From Portevinia maculata (taxonomy: Eukaryota; Arthropoda; Insecta; Diptera; Syrphidae), in contig OX454527.1 of assembly GCA_949715645.1 (NCBI GenBank), positions 146,284,203 to 146,348,202 on the forward strand: DNA of 64,000 nucleotides, written 5' to 3'. The notes under the pieces were generated by a model. The model was not told the origin of the DNA. It did no database searches and saw nothing but the letters and a program-made list of their open reading frames with translations. The position numbers and the translations under genes were made by a program. Positions within the stretch are counted from its first letter, which is position 1; each line of letters opens with the position of its first letter. Of the stretch, positions 48,965 through 62,100 are shown piece after piece.

Positions 48965-51900
48965 GTCCCGTTCGTACACAATGCACGTGACTAGGTTGAG
49001 AAATGAGATAAAATGACCTAAAAATGCTGTCAGGTTTCCCTTAAATTGATAAAAGAGAATAGAAATACTGCTCTCAGAGCAACGGCGTATGTACCATTCG
49101 AAAGGTGAGGAGTCTGGCTAAACGACACAGCTATTCCCGCCTTTTTTTGGAAGTCCCGTTCGTACACAATGCACGTGACTAGGTTGAGAAATGAGATAAA
49201 ATGACCTAAAAATGCTGTCAGGTTTCCCTTAAATTGATAAAAGAGAATAGAAATACTGCTCTCAGAGCAACGGCGTATATACCATTCGAAAGGTGAGGAG
49301 TCTGGCTAAACGACACATATATTCGCGCCTTTTTTTGGAAGTCCCGTTCGGGCACAATGCACGTGACTAGGTTGAGAAATGAGATAAAATTACCTAAAAA
49401 TGCGGTCAGATTTCCCTTAAATTGATAAAAGAGAATAGAAATACTGCTCTCAGAGCAACAGCGTATGTACCATTCGAAAGGTGAGGAGTCTGGCTAAACG
49501 ACACACCTATTCGCGCCTTTTTTGGAAGTCCCGTTCGGGCACAATGCACGTGACTAGGTTGAGAAATGAGATAAAATTACCTAAAAATGCGGTCAGGTTT
49601 CCCTTAAATTGATAAAAGAGAATAGAAATACTGCTCTCAGAGCAACGGCGTATGTACCATTCGAAAGGTGAGGAGTCTGGCTAAACGACACAGCTATTCC
49701 CGCCTTTTTTGGAAGTCCCGTTCGTACACAATGCACGTGACTAGGTTGAGAAATGAGATAAAATGACCTAAAAATGCTGTCAGGTTTCCCTTAAATTGAT
49801 AAAAGAGAATAGAAATACTGCTCTCAGAGCAACGGCGTATGTACCATTCGAAAGGTAAGGAGTCTGGCTAAACGACACAGCTATTCCCGACTTTTTTGGA
49901 AGTCCCGTTCGGGCACAATGCACGTGACTAGGTTGAGAAATGAGATAAAATGACCTACAAATGCAGTCAGGTTTCCCTTCAATTGATAAAAGAGAATAGA
50001 AATACTGCTCTCAGAGCAACGACTTATGTACCATTCGAAAGGTGAGGAGTCTGGCTAAACGACACATCTATTCGCGCCTTTTTTGGAAGTCCCGTTCGGG
50101 CACAATGCACGTGACTAGGTTGAGAAATGAGATAAAATGACCTACAAATGCAGTCAGGTTTCCCTTCAATTGATAAAAGAGAATAGAAATACTGCTCTCA
50201 GAGCAACGACTTATGTACCATTCGAAAGGTGAGGAGTCTGGCTAAACGACCATCTATTCGCGCCTTTTTTGGAAGTCCCGTTCGGGCACAATGCACGTGA
50301 CTAGGTTGAGAAATGAGATAAAATTACCTAAAAATGCGGTCAGGTTTCCCTTAAATTGATAAAAGAGAATAGAAATACTGCTCTCAGAGCAACAGCGTAT
50401 GTACCATTCGAAAGGTGAGGAGTCTGGCTAAACGACACATCTATTCGCGCCTTTTTTGGAAGTCCCGTTCGGGCACAATGCACGTGACTAGGTTGAGAAA
50501 TGAGATAAAATTACCTAAAAATGCGGTCAGGTTTCCCTTAAATTGATAAAAGAGAATAGAAATACTGCTCTCAGAGCAACGGCGTATGTACCATTCAAAA
50601 GGTGAGGAGTCTGGCTAAACGACACAGCTATTCCCGACTTTTTTGGAAGTCCCGTGATAAAAGAGAATAGAAATACTGCTCTCAGAGCAACGACTTATGT
50701 ACCATTCGAAAGGTGAGGAGTCTGGCTAAACGACCATCTATTCGCGCCTTTTTTGGAAGTCCCGTTCGGGCACAATGCACGTGACTAGGTTGAGAAATGA
50801 GATAAAATTACCTAAAAATGCGGTCAGGTTTCCCTTAAATTGATAAAAGAGAATAGAAATACTGCTCTCAGAGCAACGGCGTATGTACCATTCGAAAGGT
50901 GAGGAGTCTGGCTAAACGACACAGCTATTCCCGCCTTTTTTTGGAAGTCCCGTTCGTACACAATGCACGTGACTAGGTTGAGAAATGAGATAAAATGACC
51001 TAAAAATGCTGTCAGGTTTCCCTTAAATTGATAAAAGAGAATAGAAATACTGCTCTCAGAGCAACGGCGTATATACCATTCGAAAGGTGAGGAGTCTGGC
51101 TAAACGACACATATATTCGCGCCTTTTTTTGGAAGTCCCGTTCGGGCACAATGCACGTGACTAGGTTGAGAAATGAGATAAAATTACCTAAAAATGCGGT
51201 CAGATTTCCCTTAAATTGATAAAAGAGAATAGAAATACTGCTCTCAGAGCAACAGCGTATGTACCATTCGAAAGGTGAGGAGTCTGGCTAAACGACACAC
51301 CTATTCGCGCCTTTTTTGGAAGTCCCGTTCGTACACAATGCACGTGACTAGGTTGAGAAATGAGATAAAATGACCTAAAAATGCTGTCAGGTTTCCCTTA
51401 AATTGATAAAAGAGAATAGAAATACTGCTCTCAGAGCAACGGCGTATGTACCATTCGAAAGGTGAGGAGTCTGGCTAAACGACACAGCTATTCCCGCCTT
51501 TTTTTGGAAGTCCCGTTCGTACACAATGCACGTGACTAGGTTGAGAAATGAGATAAAATGACCTAAAAATGCTGTCAGGTTTCCCTTAAATTGATAAAAG
51601 AGAATAGAAATACTGCTCTCAGAGCAACGGCGTATATACCATTCGAAAGGTGAGGAGTCTGGCTAAACGACACATATATTCGCGCCTTTTTTTGGAAGTC
51701 CCGTTCGGGCACAATGCACGTGACTAGGTTGAGAAATGAGATAAAATTACCTAAAAATGCGGTCAGATTTCCCTTAAATTGATAAAAGAGAATAGAAATA
51801 CTGCTCTCAGAGCAACAGCGTATGTACCATTCGAAAGGTGAGGAGTCTGGCTAAACGACACACCTATTCGCGCCTTTTTTGGAAGTCCCGTTCGGGCACA

Positions 51901-53313
51901 ATGCACGTGACTAGGTTGAGAAATGAGATAAAATTACCTAAAAATGCGGTCAGGTTTCCCTTAAATTGATAAAAGAGAATAGAAATACTGCTCTCAGAGC
52001 AACGGCGTATGTACCATTCGAAAGGTGAGGAGTCTGGCTAAACGACACAGCTATTCCCGCCTTTTTTGGAAGTCCCGTTCGTACACAATGCACGTGACTA
52101 GGTTGAGAAATGAGATAAAATGACCTAAAAATGCTGTCAGGTTTCCCTTAAATTGATAAAAGAGAATAGAAATACTGCTCTCAGAGCAACGGCGTATGTA
52201 CCATTCGAAAGGTAAGGAGTCTGGCTAAACGACACAGCTATTCCCGACTTTTTTGGAAGTCCCGTTCGGGCACAATGCACGTGACTAGGTTGAGAAATGA
52301 GATAAAATGACCTACAAATGCAGTCAGGTTTCCCTTCAATTGATAAAAGAGAATAGAAATACTGCTCTCAGAGCAACGACTTATGTACCATTCGAAAGGT
52401 GAGGAGTCTGGCTAAACGACACATCTATTCGCGCCTTTTTTGGAAGTCCCGTTCGGGCACAATGCACGTGACTAGGTTGAGAAATGAGATAAAATGACCT
52501 ACAAATGCAGTCAGGTTTCCCTTCAATTGATAAAAGAGAATAGAAATACTGCTCTCAGAGCAACGACTTATGTACCATTCGAAAGGTGAGGAGTCTGGCT
52601 AAACGACCATCTATTCGCGCCTTTTTTGGAAGTCCCGTTCGGGCACAATGCACGTGACTAGGTTGAGAAATGAGATAAAATTACCTAAAAATGCGGTCAG
52701 GTTTCCCTTAAATTGATAAAAGAGAATAGAAATACTGCTCTCAGAGCAACAGCGTATGTACCATTCGAAAGGTGAGGAGTCTGGCTAAACGACACATCTA
52801 TTCGCGCCTTTTTTGGAAGTCCCGTTCGGGCACAATGCACGTGACTAGGTTGAGAAATGAGATAAAATTACCTAAAAATGCGGTCAGGTTTCCCTTAAAT
52901 TGATAAAAGAGAATAGAAATACTGCTCTCAGAGCAACGGCGTATGTACCATTCAAAAGGTGAGGAGTCTGGCTAAACGACACAGCTATTCCCGACTTTTT
53001 TGGAAGTCCCGTTCGGGCACAATGCACGTGACTAGGTTGAGAAATGAGATAAAATGACCTACAAATGCAGTCAGGTTTCCCTTCAATTGATAAAAGAGAA
53101 TAGAAATACTGCTCTCAGAGCAACGACTTATGTACCATTCGAAAGGTGAGGAGTCTGGCTAAACGACCATCTATTCGCGCCTTTTTTGGAAGTCCCGTTC
53201 GGGCACAATGCACGTGACTAGGTTGAGAAATGAGATAAAATTACCTAAAAATGCGGTCAGGTTTCCCTTAAATTGATAAAAGAGAATAGAAATACTGCTC
53301 TCAGAGCAACGGA
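48965..53313 (+). repeat. SatB 2357-bp-offset duplication with a nested 563-bp repeat
   Basis: Segment 48965-50654 reappears at about 51322-53011: acacatatattc (49313, 51670), ggtaagg (49854, 52211), cgaccatc (50247, 52604), acagcgtatg and cattcaaaagg follow in the same order. After the 76-bp deletion at 50655 the offset becomes 2433 (cgaccatc at 50731 and 53164). Between the copies, a three-monomer repeat of 563 bp is visible (acacatatattc at 51107 and 51670). Confidence 0.85.
50647..50756 (+). repeat. SatB truncated monomer (110 bp, 76-bp deletion)
   Basis: aagtccc starts at 50647 and 50757 are 110 bp apart. The unit reads aagtcccgtgataaaag: 76 bases from tcgggcac through caatt are missing, plus the 1-bp loss in cgaccatc. 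The undeleted sister sequence at 53004-53080 shows what was removed, and the downstream offset to the sister grows from 2357 to 2433. One t at the junction is shared by both sides. The E-box and subtype-diagnostic part are gone; the hairpin and TTCGAA dyad remain. Confidence 0.92.
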
Positions 53314-53755
53314 GTATGTACCATTCGAAAGGTGAGGAGTCTGGCTAAACGACACATCTATTCGCGCCTTTTTTGGAAGTCCCGTTCGGGCACAATGCAC
53401 GTGACTAGGTTGAGAAATGAGATAAAATGACCTACAAATGCAGTCAGGTTTCCCTTCAATTGATAAAAGAGAATAGAAATACTGCTCTCAGAGCAACGGC
53501 GTATGTACCATTCGAAAGGTGAGGAGTCTGGCTAAACGACACAGCTATTCCCGCCTTTTTTGGAAGTCCCGTTCGTACACAATGCACGTGACTATGTTGA
53601 GAAATGAGATAAAATTACCTAAAAATGCTGTCAGGTTTCCCTTAAATTGATAAAAGAGAATAGAAATACTGCTCTCAGAGCAACGGCGTATGTACCATTC
53701 GAAAGGTGAGGAGTCTGGCTAAACGACACATCTATTCGCGCCTTTTTTGGAAGTC

Positions 53756-56700
53756 CCGTTCGGGCACAATGCACGTGACTAGGTTGTGAAATGAGATAAA
53801 ATTACCTAAAAATGCGGTCAGGTTTCCCTTAAATTGATAAAAGAGAATAGAAATACTGCTCTCAGAGCAACGGCGTATGTACCATTCGAAAGGTGAGGAG
53901 TCTGGCTAAACGACACAGCTATTCCCGCCTTTTTTGGAAGTCCCGTTCGTACACAATGCACGTGACTAGGTTGAGAAATGAGATAAAATGACCTAAAAAT
54001 GCTGTCAGGTTTCCCTTAAATTGATAAAAGAGAATAGAAATACTGCTCTCAGAGCAACGGCGTATGTACCATTCGAAAGGTGAGGAGTCTGGCTAAACGA
54101 CACAGCTATTCCCGACTTTTTTGGAAGTCCCATTCGGGCACAATGCACGTGACTAGGTTGAGAAATGAGATAAAATGACCTACAAATGCAGTCAGGTTTT
54201 CCTTCAATTGATAAAAGAGAATAGAAATACTGCTCTCAGAGCAACGACTTATGTACCATTCGAAAGGTGAGGAGTCTGGCTAAACGACACATCTATTCGC
54301 GCCTTTTTTGGAAGTCCCGTTCGGGCACAATGCACGTGACTAGGTTGAGAAATGAGATAAAACTACCTAAAAATGCGGTCAGGTTTCCCTTAAATTGATA
54401 AAAGAGAATAGAAATACTGCTCTCAGAGCAACGGCGTATGTACCATTCGAAAGGTGAGGAGTCAGGCTAAACGACACATCTATTCGCGCCTTTTTTGGAA
54501 GTCCCGTTCGGGCACAATGCACGTGACTAGGTTGAGAAATGAGATAAAATTACCTAAAAATGCGGTCAGGTTTCCCTTAAATTGATAAAAGAGAATAGAA
54601 ATACTGCTCTCAGAGCAACGGCGTATGTACCATTCGAAAGGTGAGGAGTCAGGCTAAACGACACAGCTATTCCCGCCTTTTTTTGGAAGTCCCGTTCGTA
54701 CACAATGCACGTGACTAGGTTGAGAAATGAGACAAAATGACCTAAAAATGCTGTCAGGTTTCCCTTAAATTGATAAAAGAGAATAGAAATACTGCTCTCA
54801 GAGCAACGGCGTATGTACCATTCGAAAGGTGAGGAGTCTGGCTAAACGACACATCTATTCGCGCCTTTTTTGGAAGTCCCGTTCGTACACAATACACGTG
54901 ACTAGGTTGAGAAATGAGATAAAATGACCTAAAAATGCTGTCAGGTTTCCCTTAAATTGATAAAAGAGAATAGAAATACTGCTCTCAGAGCAACGGCGTA
55001 TGTACCATTCGAAAGGTGAGGAGTCTGGCTAAACGACACAGCTATTCCCGCCTTTTTTGGAAGTCCCGTTCGTACACAATGCACGTGACTAGGTTGAGAA
55101 ATGAGATAAAATGACCTAAAAATGCTGTCAGGTTTCCCTTAAATTGATAAAAGAGAATAGAAATACTGCTCTCAGAGCAACGGCGTATGTACCATTCGAA
55201 AGGTGAGGAGTCTGGCTAAACGACACAGCTATTCCCGCCTTTTTTGGAAGTCCCGTTCGTACACAATGCACGTGACTAGGTTGAGAAATGAGATAAAATG
55301 ACCTAAAAATGCTGTCAGGTTTCCCTTAAATTGATAAAAGAGAATAGAAATACTGCTCTCAGAGCAACGGCGTATGTACCCTTCGAAAGGTGAGGAGTCT
55401 GGCTAAACGACACAGCTATTCCCGCCTTTTTTGGAAGTCCCGTTCGTACACAATGCACGTGACTAGGTTGAGAAATGAGATAAAATGACCTAAAAATGCT
55501 GTCAGGTTTCCCTTAAATTGATAAAAGAGAATAGAAATACTGCTCTCAGAGCAACGGCATATGTACCATTCGAAAGGTGAGGAGTCTGGCTAAACGACAC
55601 ATCTATTCGCGCCTTTTTTGGAAGTCCCGTTCGGGCACAATGCACGTGACTAGGTTGAGAAATGAGATAAAATTACCTAAAAATGCGGTCATGTTTCCCT
55701 TAAATTGATAAAAGAGAATAGAAATACTGCTCTCAGAGCAACGGCGTATGTACCATTCGAAAGGTGAGGAGTCTGGCTAAACGACACAGCTATTCCCGCC
55801 TTTTTTTGAAATTCCCGTTCGTACACAATGCACGTGACTAGGTTGAGAAATGAGATAAAATGACCTAAAAATGCTGTCAGGTTTCCCTTAAATTGATAAA
55901 AGAGAATAGAAATACTGCTCTCAGAGCAACGGCGTATGTACCATTCGAAAGGTGAGGAGTCTGGCTAAACGACACATCTATTCGCGCCTTTTTTGGAAGT
56001 CCCGTTCGGGCACAATGCACGTGACTAGGTTGAGAAATGAGATAAAATTACCTAAAAATGCGGTCAGATTTCCCTTAAATTGATAAAAGAGAATAGAAAT
56101 ACTGCTCTCAGAGCAACGGCGTATGTACCATTCGAAAGGTGAGGAGTCTGGCTAAACGACACATCTATTCGCGCCTTTTTTGGAAGTCCCGTTCGGGCAC
56201 AATGCACGTGACTAGCTTGAGAAATGAGATAAAATTACCTAAAAATGCGGTCAGGTTTCCCTTAAATTGATAAAAGAGAATAGAAATACTGCTCTCAGAG
56301 CAACGGCGTATGTACCATTCGAAAGGTGAGGAGTCTGGCTAAACGACACAGCTATTCCCGCCTTTTTTGGAAGTAACGTTCGTACACAATGCACGTGACT
56401 AGGTTGAGAAATGAGATAAAATGACCTAAAAATGCTGTCAGGTTTCCCTTAAATTGATAAAAGAGAATAGAAATACTGCTCTCAGAGCAACGGCGTATGT
56501 ACCATTCGAAAGGTGAGGAGTCTGGCTAAACGACACAGCTATTCCCGACTTTTTTGGAAGTCCCGTTCGGGCACAATGCACGTGACTAGGTTGAGAAATG
56601 AGATAAAATGACCTACAAATGCAGTCAGGTTTCCCTTCAATTGATAAAAGAGAATAGAAATACTGCTCTCAGAGCAACGACTTATGTACCATTCGAAAGG

Positions 56701-57281
56701 TGAGGAGTCTGGCTAAACGACACATCTATTCGCGCCTTTTTTGGAAGTCCCGTTCGGGCACAATGCACGTGACTAGGTTGAGAAATGAGATAAAATTACC
56801 TAAAACTGCGGTCAGGTTTCCCTTAAATTGATAAAAGAGAATAGAAATACTGCTCTCAGAGCAACGGCGTATGTACCATTCGAAAGGTGAGGAGTCTGGC
56901 TAAACGACACAGCTATTCCCGACTTTTTTGGAAGTCCCGTTCGGGCACAATGCACGTGACTAGGTTGAGAAATGAGATAAAATGACCTACAAATGCAGTC
57001 AGGTTTCCCTTCAATTGATAAAAGAGAATAGAAATACTGCTCTCAGAGCAACGGAGTATGTACCATTCGAAAGGTGAGGAGTCTGGCTAAACGACACATC
57101 TATTCGCGCCTTTTTTGGAAGTCCCGTTCGGGCACAATGCACGTGACTAAGTTGAGAAATGAGATAAAATGACCTACAAATGCAGTCAGGTTTCCCTTCA
57201 ATTGATAAAAGAGAATAGAAATACTGCTCTCAGAGCAACGGCGTATGTACCATTCGAAAGGTGAGGAGTCTGGCTAAACGA
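53756..57281 (+). repeat. SatB long-range duplicated segment, copy 2 (offset 23876)
   Basis: Partner of 29880-33405. It differs by a few substitutions, for example ggttgtgaaatg at 53782 where copy 1 has ggttgagaaatg, and gtcaggctaa occurs again at 54648. Beyond 57281 the partners switch subtype. Confidence 0.8.
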
Positions 57282-59155
57282 CACAGCTATTCCCGCCTTT
57301 TTTGGAAGTCCCGTTCGTACACAATGCACGTGACTATGTTGAGAAATGAGATAAAATGACCTAAAAATGCTGTCAGGTTTCCCTTAAATTGATAAAAGAG
57401 AATAGAAATACTGCTCTCAGAGCAACGGCGTATGTACCATTCGAAAGGTGAGGAGTCTGGCTAAACGACACATCTATTCGCGCCTTTTTTGGAAGTCCCG
57501 TTCGGGCACAATGCACGTGACTAGGTTGAGAAATGAGATAAAATTACCTAAAAATGCGGTCAGGTTTCCCTTAAATTGATAAAAGAGAATAGAAATACTG
57601 CTCTCAGAGCAACGGCGTATGTACCATTCGAAAGGTGAGGAGTCTGGCTAAACGACACATCTATTCGCGCCTTTTTTGGAAGTCCCGTTCGGGCACAATG
57701 CACGTGACTAGCTTGAGAAATGAGATAAAATTACCTAAAAATGCGGTCAGGTTTCCCTTAAATTGATAAAAGAGAATAGAAATACTGCTCTCAGAGCAAC
57801 GGCGTATGTACCATTCGAAAGGTGAGGAGTCTGGCTAAACGACACAGCTATTCCCGCCTTTTTTGGAAGTAACGTTCGTACACAATGCACGTGACTAGGT
57901 TGAGAAATGAGATAAAATGACCTAAAAATGCTGTCAGGTTTCCCTTAAATTGATAAAAGAGAATAGAAATACTGCTCTCAGAGCAACGGCGTATGTACCA
58001 TTCGAAAGGTGAGGAGTCTGGCTAAACGACACAGCTATTCCCGACTTTTTTGGAAGTCCCGTTCGGGCACAATGCACGTGACTAGGTTGAGAAATGAGAT
58101 AAAATGACCTACAAATGCAGTCAGGTTTCCCTTCAATTGATAAAAGAGAATAGAAATACTGCTCTCAGAGCAACGACTTATGTACCATTCGAAAGGTGAG
58201 GAGTCTGGCTAAACGACACATCTATTCGCGCCTTTTTTGGAAGTCCCGTTCGGGCACAATGCACGTGACTAGGTTGAGAAATGAGATAAAATTACCTAAA
58301 ACTGCGGTCAGGTTTCCCTTAAATTGATAAAAGAGAATAGAAATACTGCTCTCAGAGCAACGGCGTATGTACCATTCGAAAGGTGAGGAGTCTGGCTAAA
58401 CGACACAGCTATTCCCGACTTTTTTGGAAGTCCCGTTCGGGCACAATGCACGTGACTAGGTTGAGAAATGAGATAAAATGACCTACAAATGCAGTCAGGT
58501 TTCCCTTCAATTGATAAAAGAGAATAGAAATACTGCTCTCAGAGCAACGGAGTATGTACCATTCGAAAGGTGAGGAGTCTGGCTAAACGACACATCTATT
58601 CGCGCCTTTTTTGGAAGTCCCGTTCGGGCACAATGCACGTGACTAAGTTGAGAAATGAGATAAAATGACCTACAAATGCAGTCAGGTTTCCCTTCAATTG
58701 ATAAAAGAGAATAGAAATACTGCTCTCAGAGCAACGGCGTATGTACCATTCGAAAGGTGAGGAGTCTGGCTAAACGACACAGCTATTCCCGCCTTTTTTG
58801 GAAGTCCCGTTCGTACACAATGCACGTGACTATGTTGAGAAATGAGATAAAATGACCTAAAAATGCTGTCAGGTTTCCCTTAAATTGATAAAAGAGAATA
58901 GAAATACTGCTCTCAGAGCAACGGCGTATGTACCATTCGAAAGGTGAGGAGTCTGGCTAAACGACACATCTATTCGCGCCTTTTTTGGAAGTCCCGTTCG
59001 GGCACAATGCACGTGACTAGGTTGAGAAATGAGATAAAATTACCTAAAAATGCGGTCAGGTTTCCCTTAAATTGATAAAAGAGAATAGAAATACTGCTCT
59101 CAGAGCAACGGCGTATGTACCATTCGAAAGGTGAGGAGTCTGGCTAAACGACACA
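56164..59155 (+). repeat. SatB 8-monomer tandem duplication (1496 bp x 2)
   Basis: Markers at an offset of 1496 bp: ctagcttgag (around 56214, 57710), aagtaacg (56371, 57867), aaactgcgg (around 56803, 58299), ggagtatg and ctatgttg (57334, 58830). Copy one is about 56164-57659 and copy two about 57660-59155. The order of variants is identical. Confidence 0.85.
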
Positions 59156-62100
59156 GCTATTCCCGCCTTTTTTGGAAGTCCCGTTCGTACACAATGCACG
59201 TGACTAGGTTGAGAAATGAGATAAAATGACCTAAAAATGCTGTCAGGTTTCCCTTAAATTGATAAAAGAGAATAGAAATACTGCTCTCAGAGCAACGGCG
59301 TATATACCATTCGAAAGGTGAGGAGTCTGGCTAAACGACACAGCTATTCCCGACTTTTTTGGAAGTCTCGTTCGGGCACAATGCACGTGACTAGGTTGAG
59401 AAATGAGATAAAATGACCTACAAATGCAGTCAGGTTTCCCTTAAATTGATAAAAGAGAATAGAAATACTGCTCTCAGAGCAACGGCGTATGTACCATTCG
59501 AAAGGTGAGGAGTCTGGCCAAACGACACATCTATTCGCGCCTTTTTTGGAAGTCCCGTTCGGGCACAATGCACGTGACTAGGTTGAGAAATGAGATAAAA
59601 TTACCTAAAAATGCGGTCAGGTTTCCCTTAAATTGATAAAAGAGAATAGAAATACTGCTCTCAGAGCAACGGCGTAAGTACCATTCGAAAGGTGAGGAGT
59701 CTGGCTAAACGACACAGCTATTCCCGCCTTTTTTTGGAAGTCCCGTTCGTACACAATGCACGTGACTAGGTTGAGAAATGAGATAAAATGACCTAAAAAT
59801 GCTGTCAGGTTTCCCTTAAATTGATAAAAGAGAATAGAAATACTGCTCTCAGAGCAACGGCGTATGTACCATTCGAAAGGTGAGGAGTCTGGCTAAACGA
59901 CACAACTATTCTCGCCTTTTTTGGAAGTCCCGTTCGTACACAATGCACGTGACTAGGTTGAGAAATGAGATAAAATGACCTAAAAATGCTGTCAGGTTTC
60001 CCTTAAATTGATAAAAGAGAATAGAAATACTGCTCTCAGAGCAACGGCGTATGTACCATTCGAAAGGTGAGGAGTCTGGCTAAACGACACAGCTATTCCC
60101 GCCTTTTTTTGGAAGTCCCGTTCGTACACAATGCACGTGACTAGGTTGAGAAATGAGATAAAATGACCTAAAAATGCTGTCAGGTTTCCCTTAAATTGAT
60201 AAAAGAGAATAGAAATACTGCTCTCAGAGCAACGGCGTATATACCATTCGAAAGGTGAGGAGTCTGGCTAAACGACACATCTATTCGCGCCTTTTTTTGG
60301 AAGTCCCGTTCGGGCACAATGCACGTGACTAGGTTGAGAAATGAGATAAAATTACCTAAAAATGCGGTCAGATTTCCCTTAAATTGATAAAAGAGAATAG
60401 AAATACTGCTCTCAGAGCAACAGCGTATGTACCATTCGAAAGGTGAGGAGTCTGGCTAAACGACACACCTATTCGCGCCTTTTTTGGAAGTCCCGTTCGG
60501 GCACAATGCACGTGACTAGGTTGAGAAATGAGATAAAATTACCTAAAAATGCGGTCAGGTTTCCCTTAAATTGATAAAAGAGAATAGAAATACTGCTCTC
60601 AGAGCAACGGCGTATGTACCATTCGAAAGGTGAGGAGTCTGGCTAAACGACACAGCTATTCCCGCCTTTTTTGGAAGTCCCGTTCGTACACAATGCACGT
60701 GACTAGGTTGAGAAATGAGATAAAATGACCTAAAAATGCTGTCAGGTTTCCCTTAAATTGATAAAAGAGAATAGAAATACTGCTCTCAGAGCAACGGCGT
60801 ATGTACCATTCGAAAGGTAAGGAGTCTGGCTAAACGACACAGCTATTCCCGACTTTTTTGGAAGTCCCGTTCGGGCACAATGCACGTGACTAGGTTGAGA
60901 AATGAGATAAAATGACCTACAAATGCAGTCAGGTTTCCCTTCAATTGATAAAAGAGAATAGAAATACTGCTCTCAGAGCAACGACTTATGTACCATTCGA
61001 AAGGTGAGGAGTCTGGCTAAACGACACATCTATTCGCGCCTTTTTTGGAAGTCCCGTTCGGGCACAATGCACGTGACTAGGTTGAGAAATGAGATAAAAT
61101 TACCTAAAATTGCGGTCAGGTTTCCCTTAAATTGATAAAAGAGAATAGAAAAACTGCTCTCAGAGCAACGGCGTATGTACCATTCGAAAGATGAGGAGTC
61201 TGGCTAAACGACACATCTATTCGCGCCTTTTTTGGAAGTCCCGTTCGGGCACAATGCACGTGACTAGGTTGAGAAATGAGATAAAATGACCTACAAATGC
61301 AGTCAGGTTTCCCTTCAATTGATAAAAGAGAATAGAAATACTGCTCTCAGAGCAACGACTTATGTACCATTCGAAAGGTGAGGAGTCTGGCTAAACGACA
61401 CATCTATTCGCGCCTTTTTTGGAAGTCCCGTTCGGGCACAATGCACGTGACTAGGTTGAGAAATGAGATAAAATTACCTAAAAATGCGGTCAGGTTTCCC
61501 TTAAATTGATAAAAGAGAATAGAAATACTGCTCTCAGAGCAACGGCGTATGTACCATTCGAAAGGTGAGGAGTCTGGCTAAACGACACAGCTATTCCCGC
61601 CTTTTTTGGAAGTCCCGTTCGTACACAATGCACGTGACTAGGTTGTGAAATGAGATAAAATTACCTAAAAATGCGGTCAGGTTTCCCTTAAATTGATAAA
61701 AGAGAATAGAAATACTGCTCTCAGAGCAACGGCGTATGTACCATTCGAAAGGTGAGGAGTCTGGCTAAACGACACAGCTATTCCCGCCTTTTTTGGAAGT
61801 CCCGTTCGTACACAATGCACGTGACTATGTTGAGAAATGAGATAAAATGACCTAAAAATGCTGTCAGGTTTCCCTTAAATTGATAAAAGAGAATAGAAAT
61901 ACTGCTCTCAGAGCAACGGCGTATGTACCATTCGAAAGGTGAGGAGTCTGGCTAAACGACACATCTATTCGCGCCTTTTTTAGAAGTCCCGTTCGGGCAC
62001 AATGCACGTGACTAGGTTGAGAAATGAGATAAAATTACCTAAAAATGCGGTCAGGTTTCCCTTAAATTGATAAAAGAGAATAGAAATACTGCTCTCAGAG

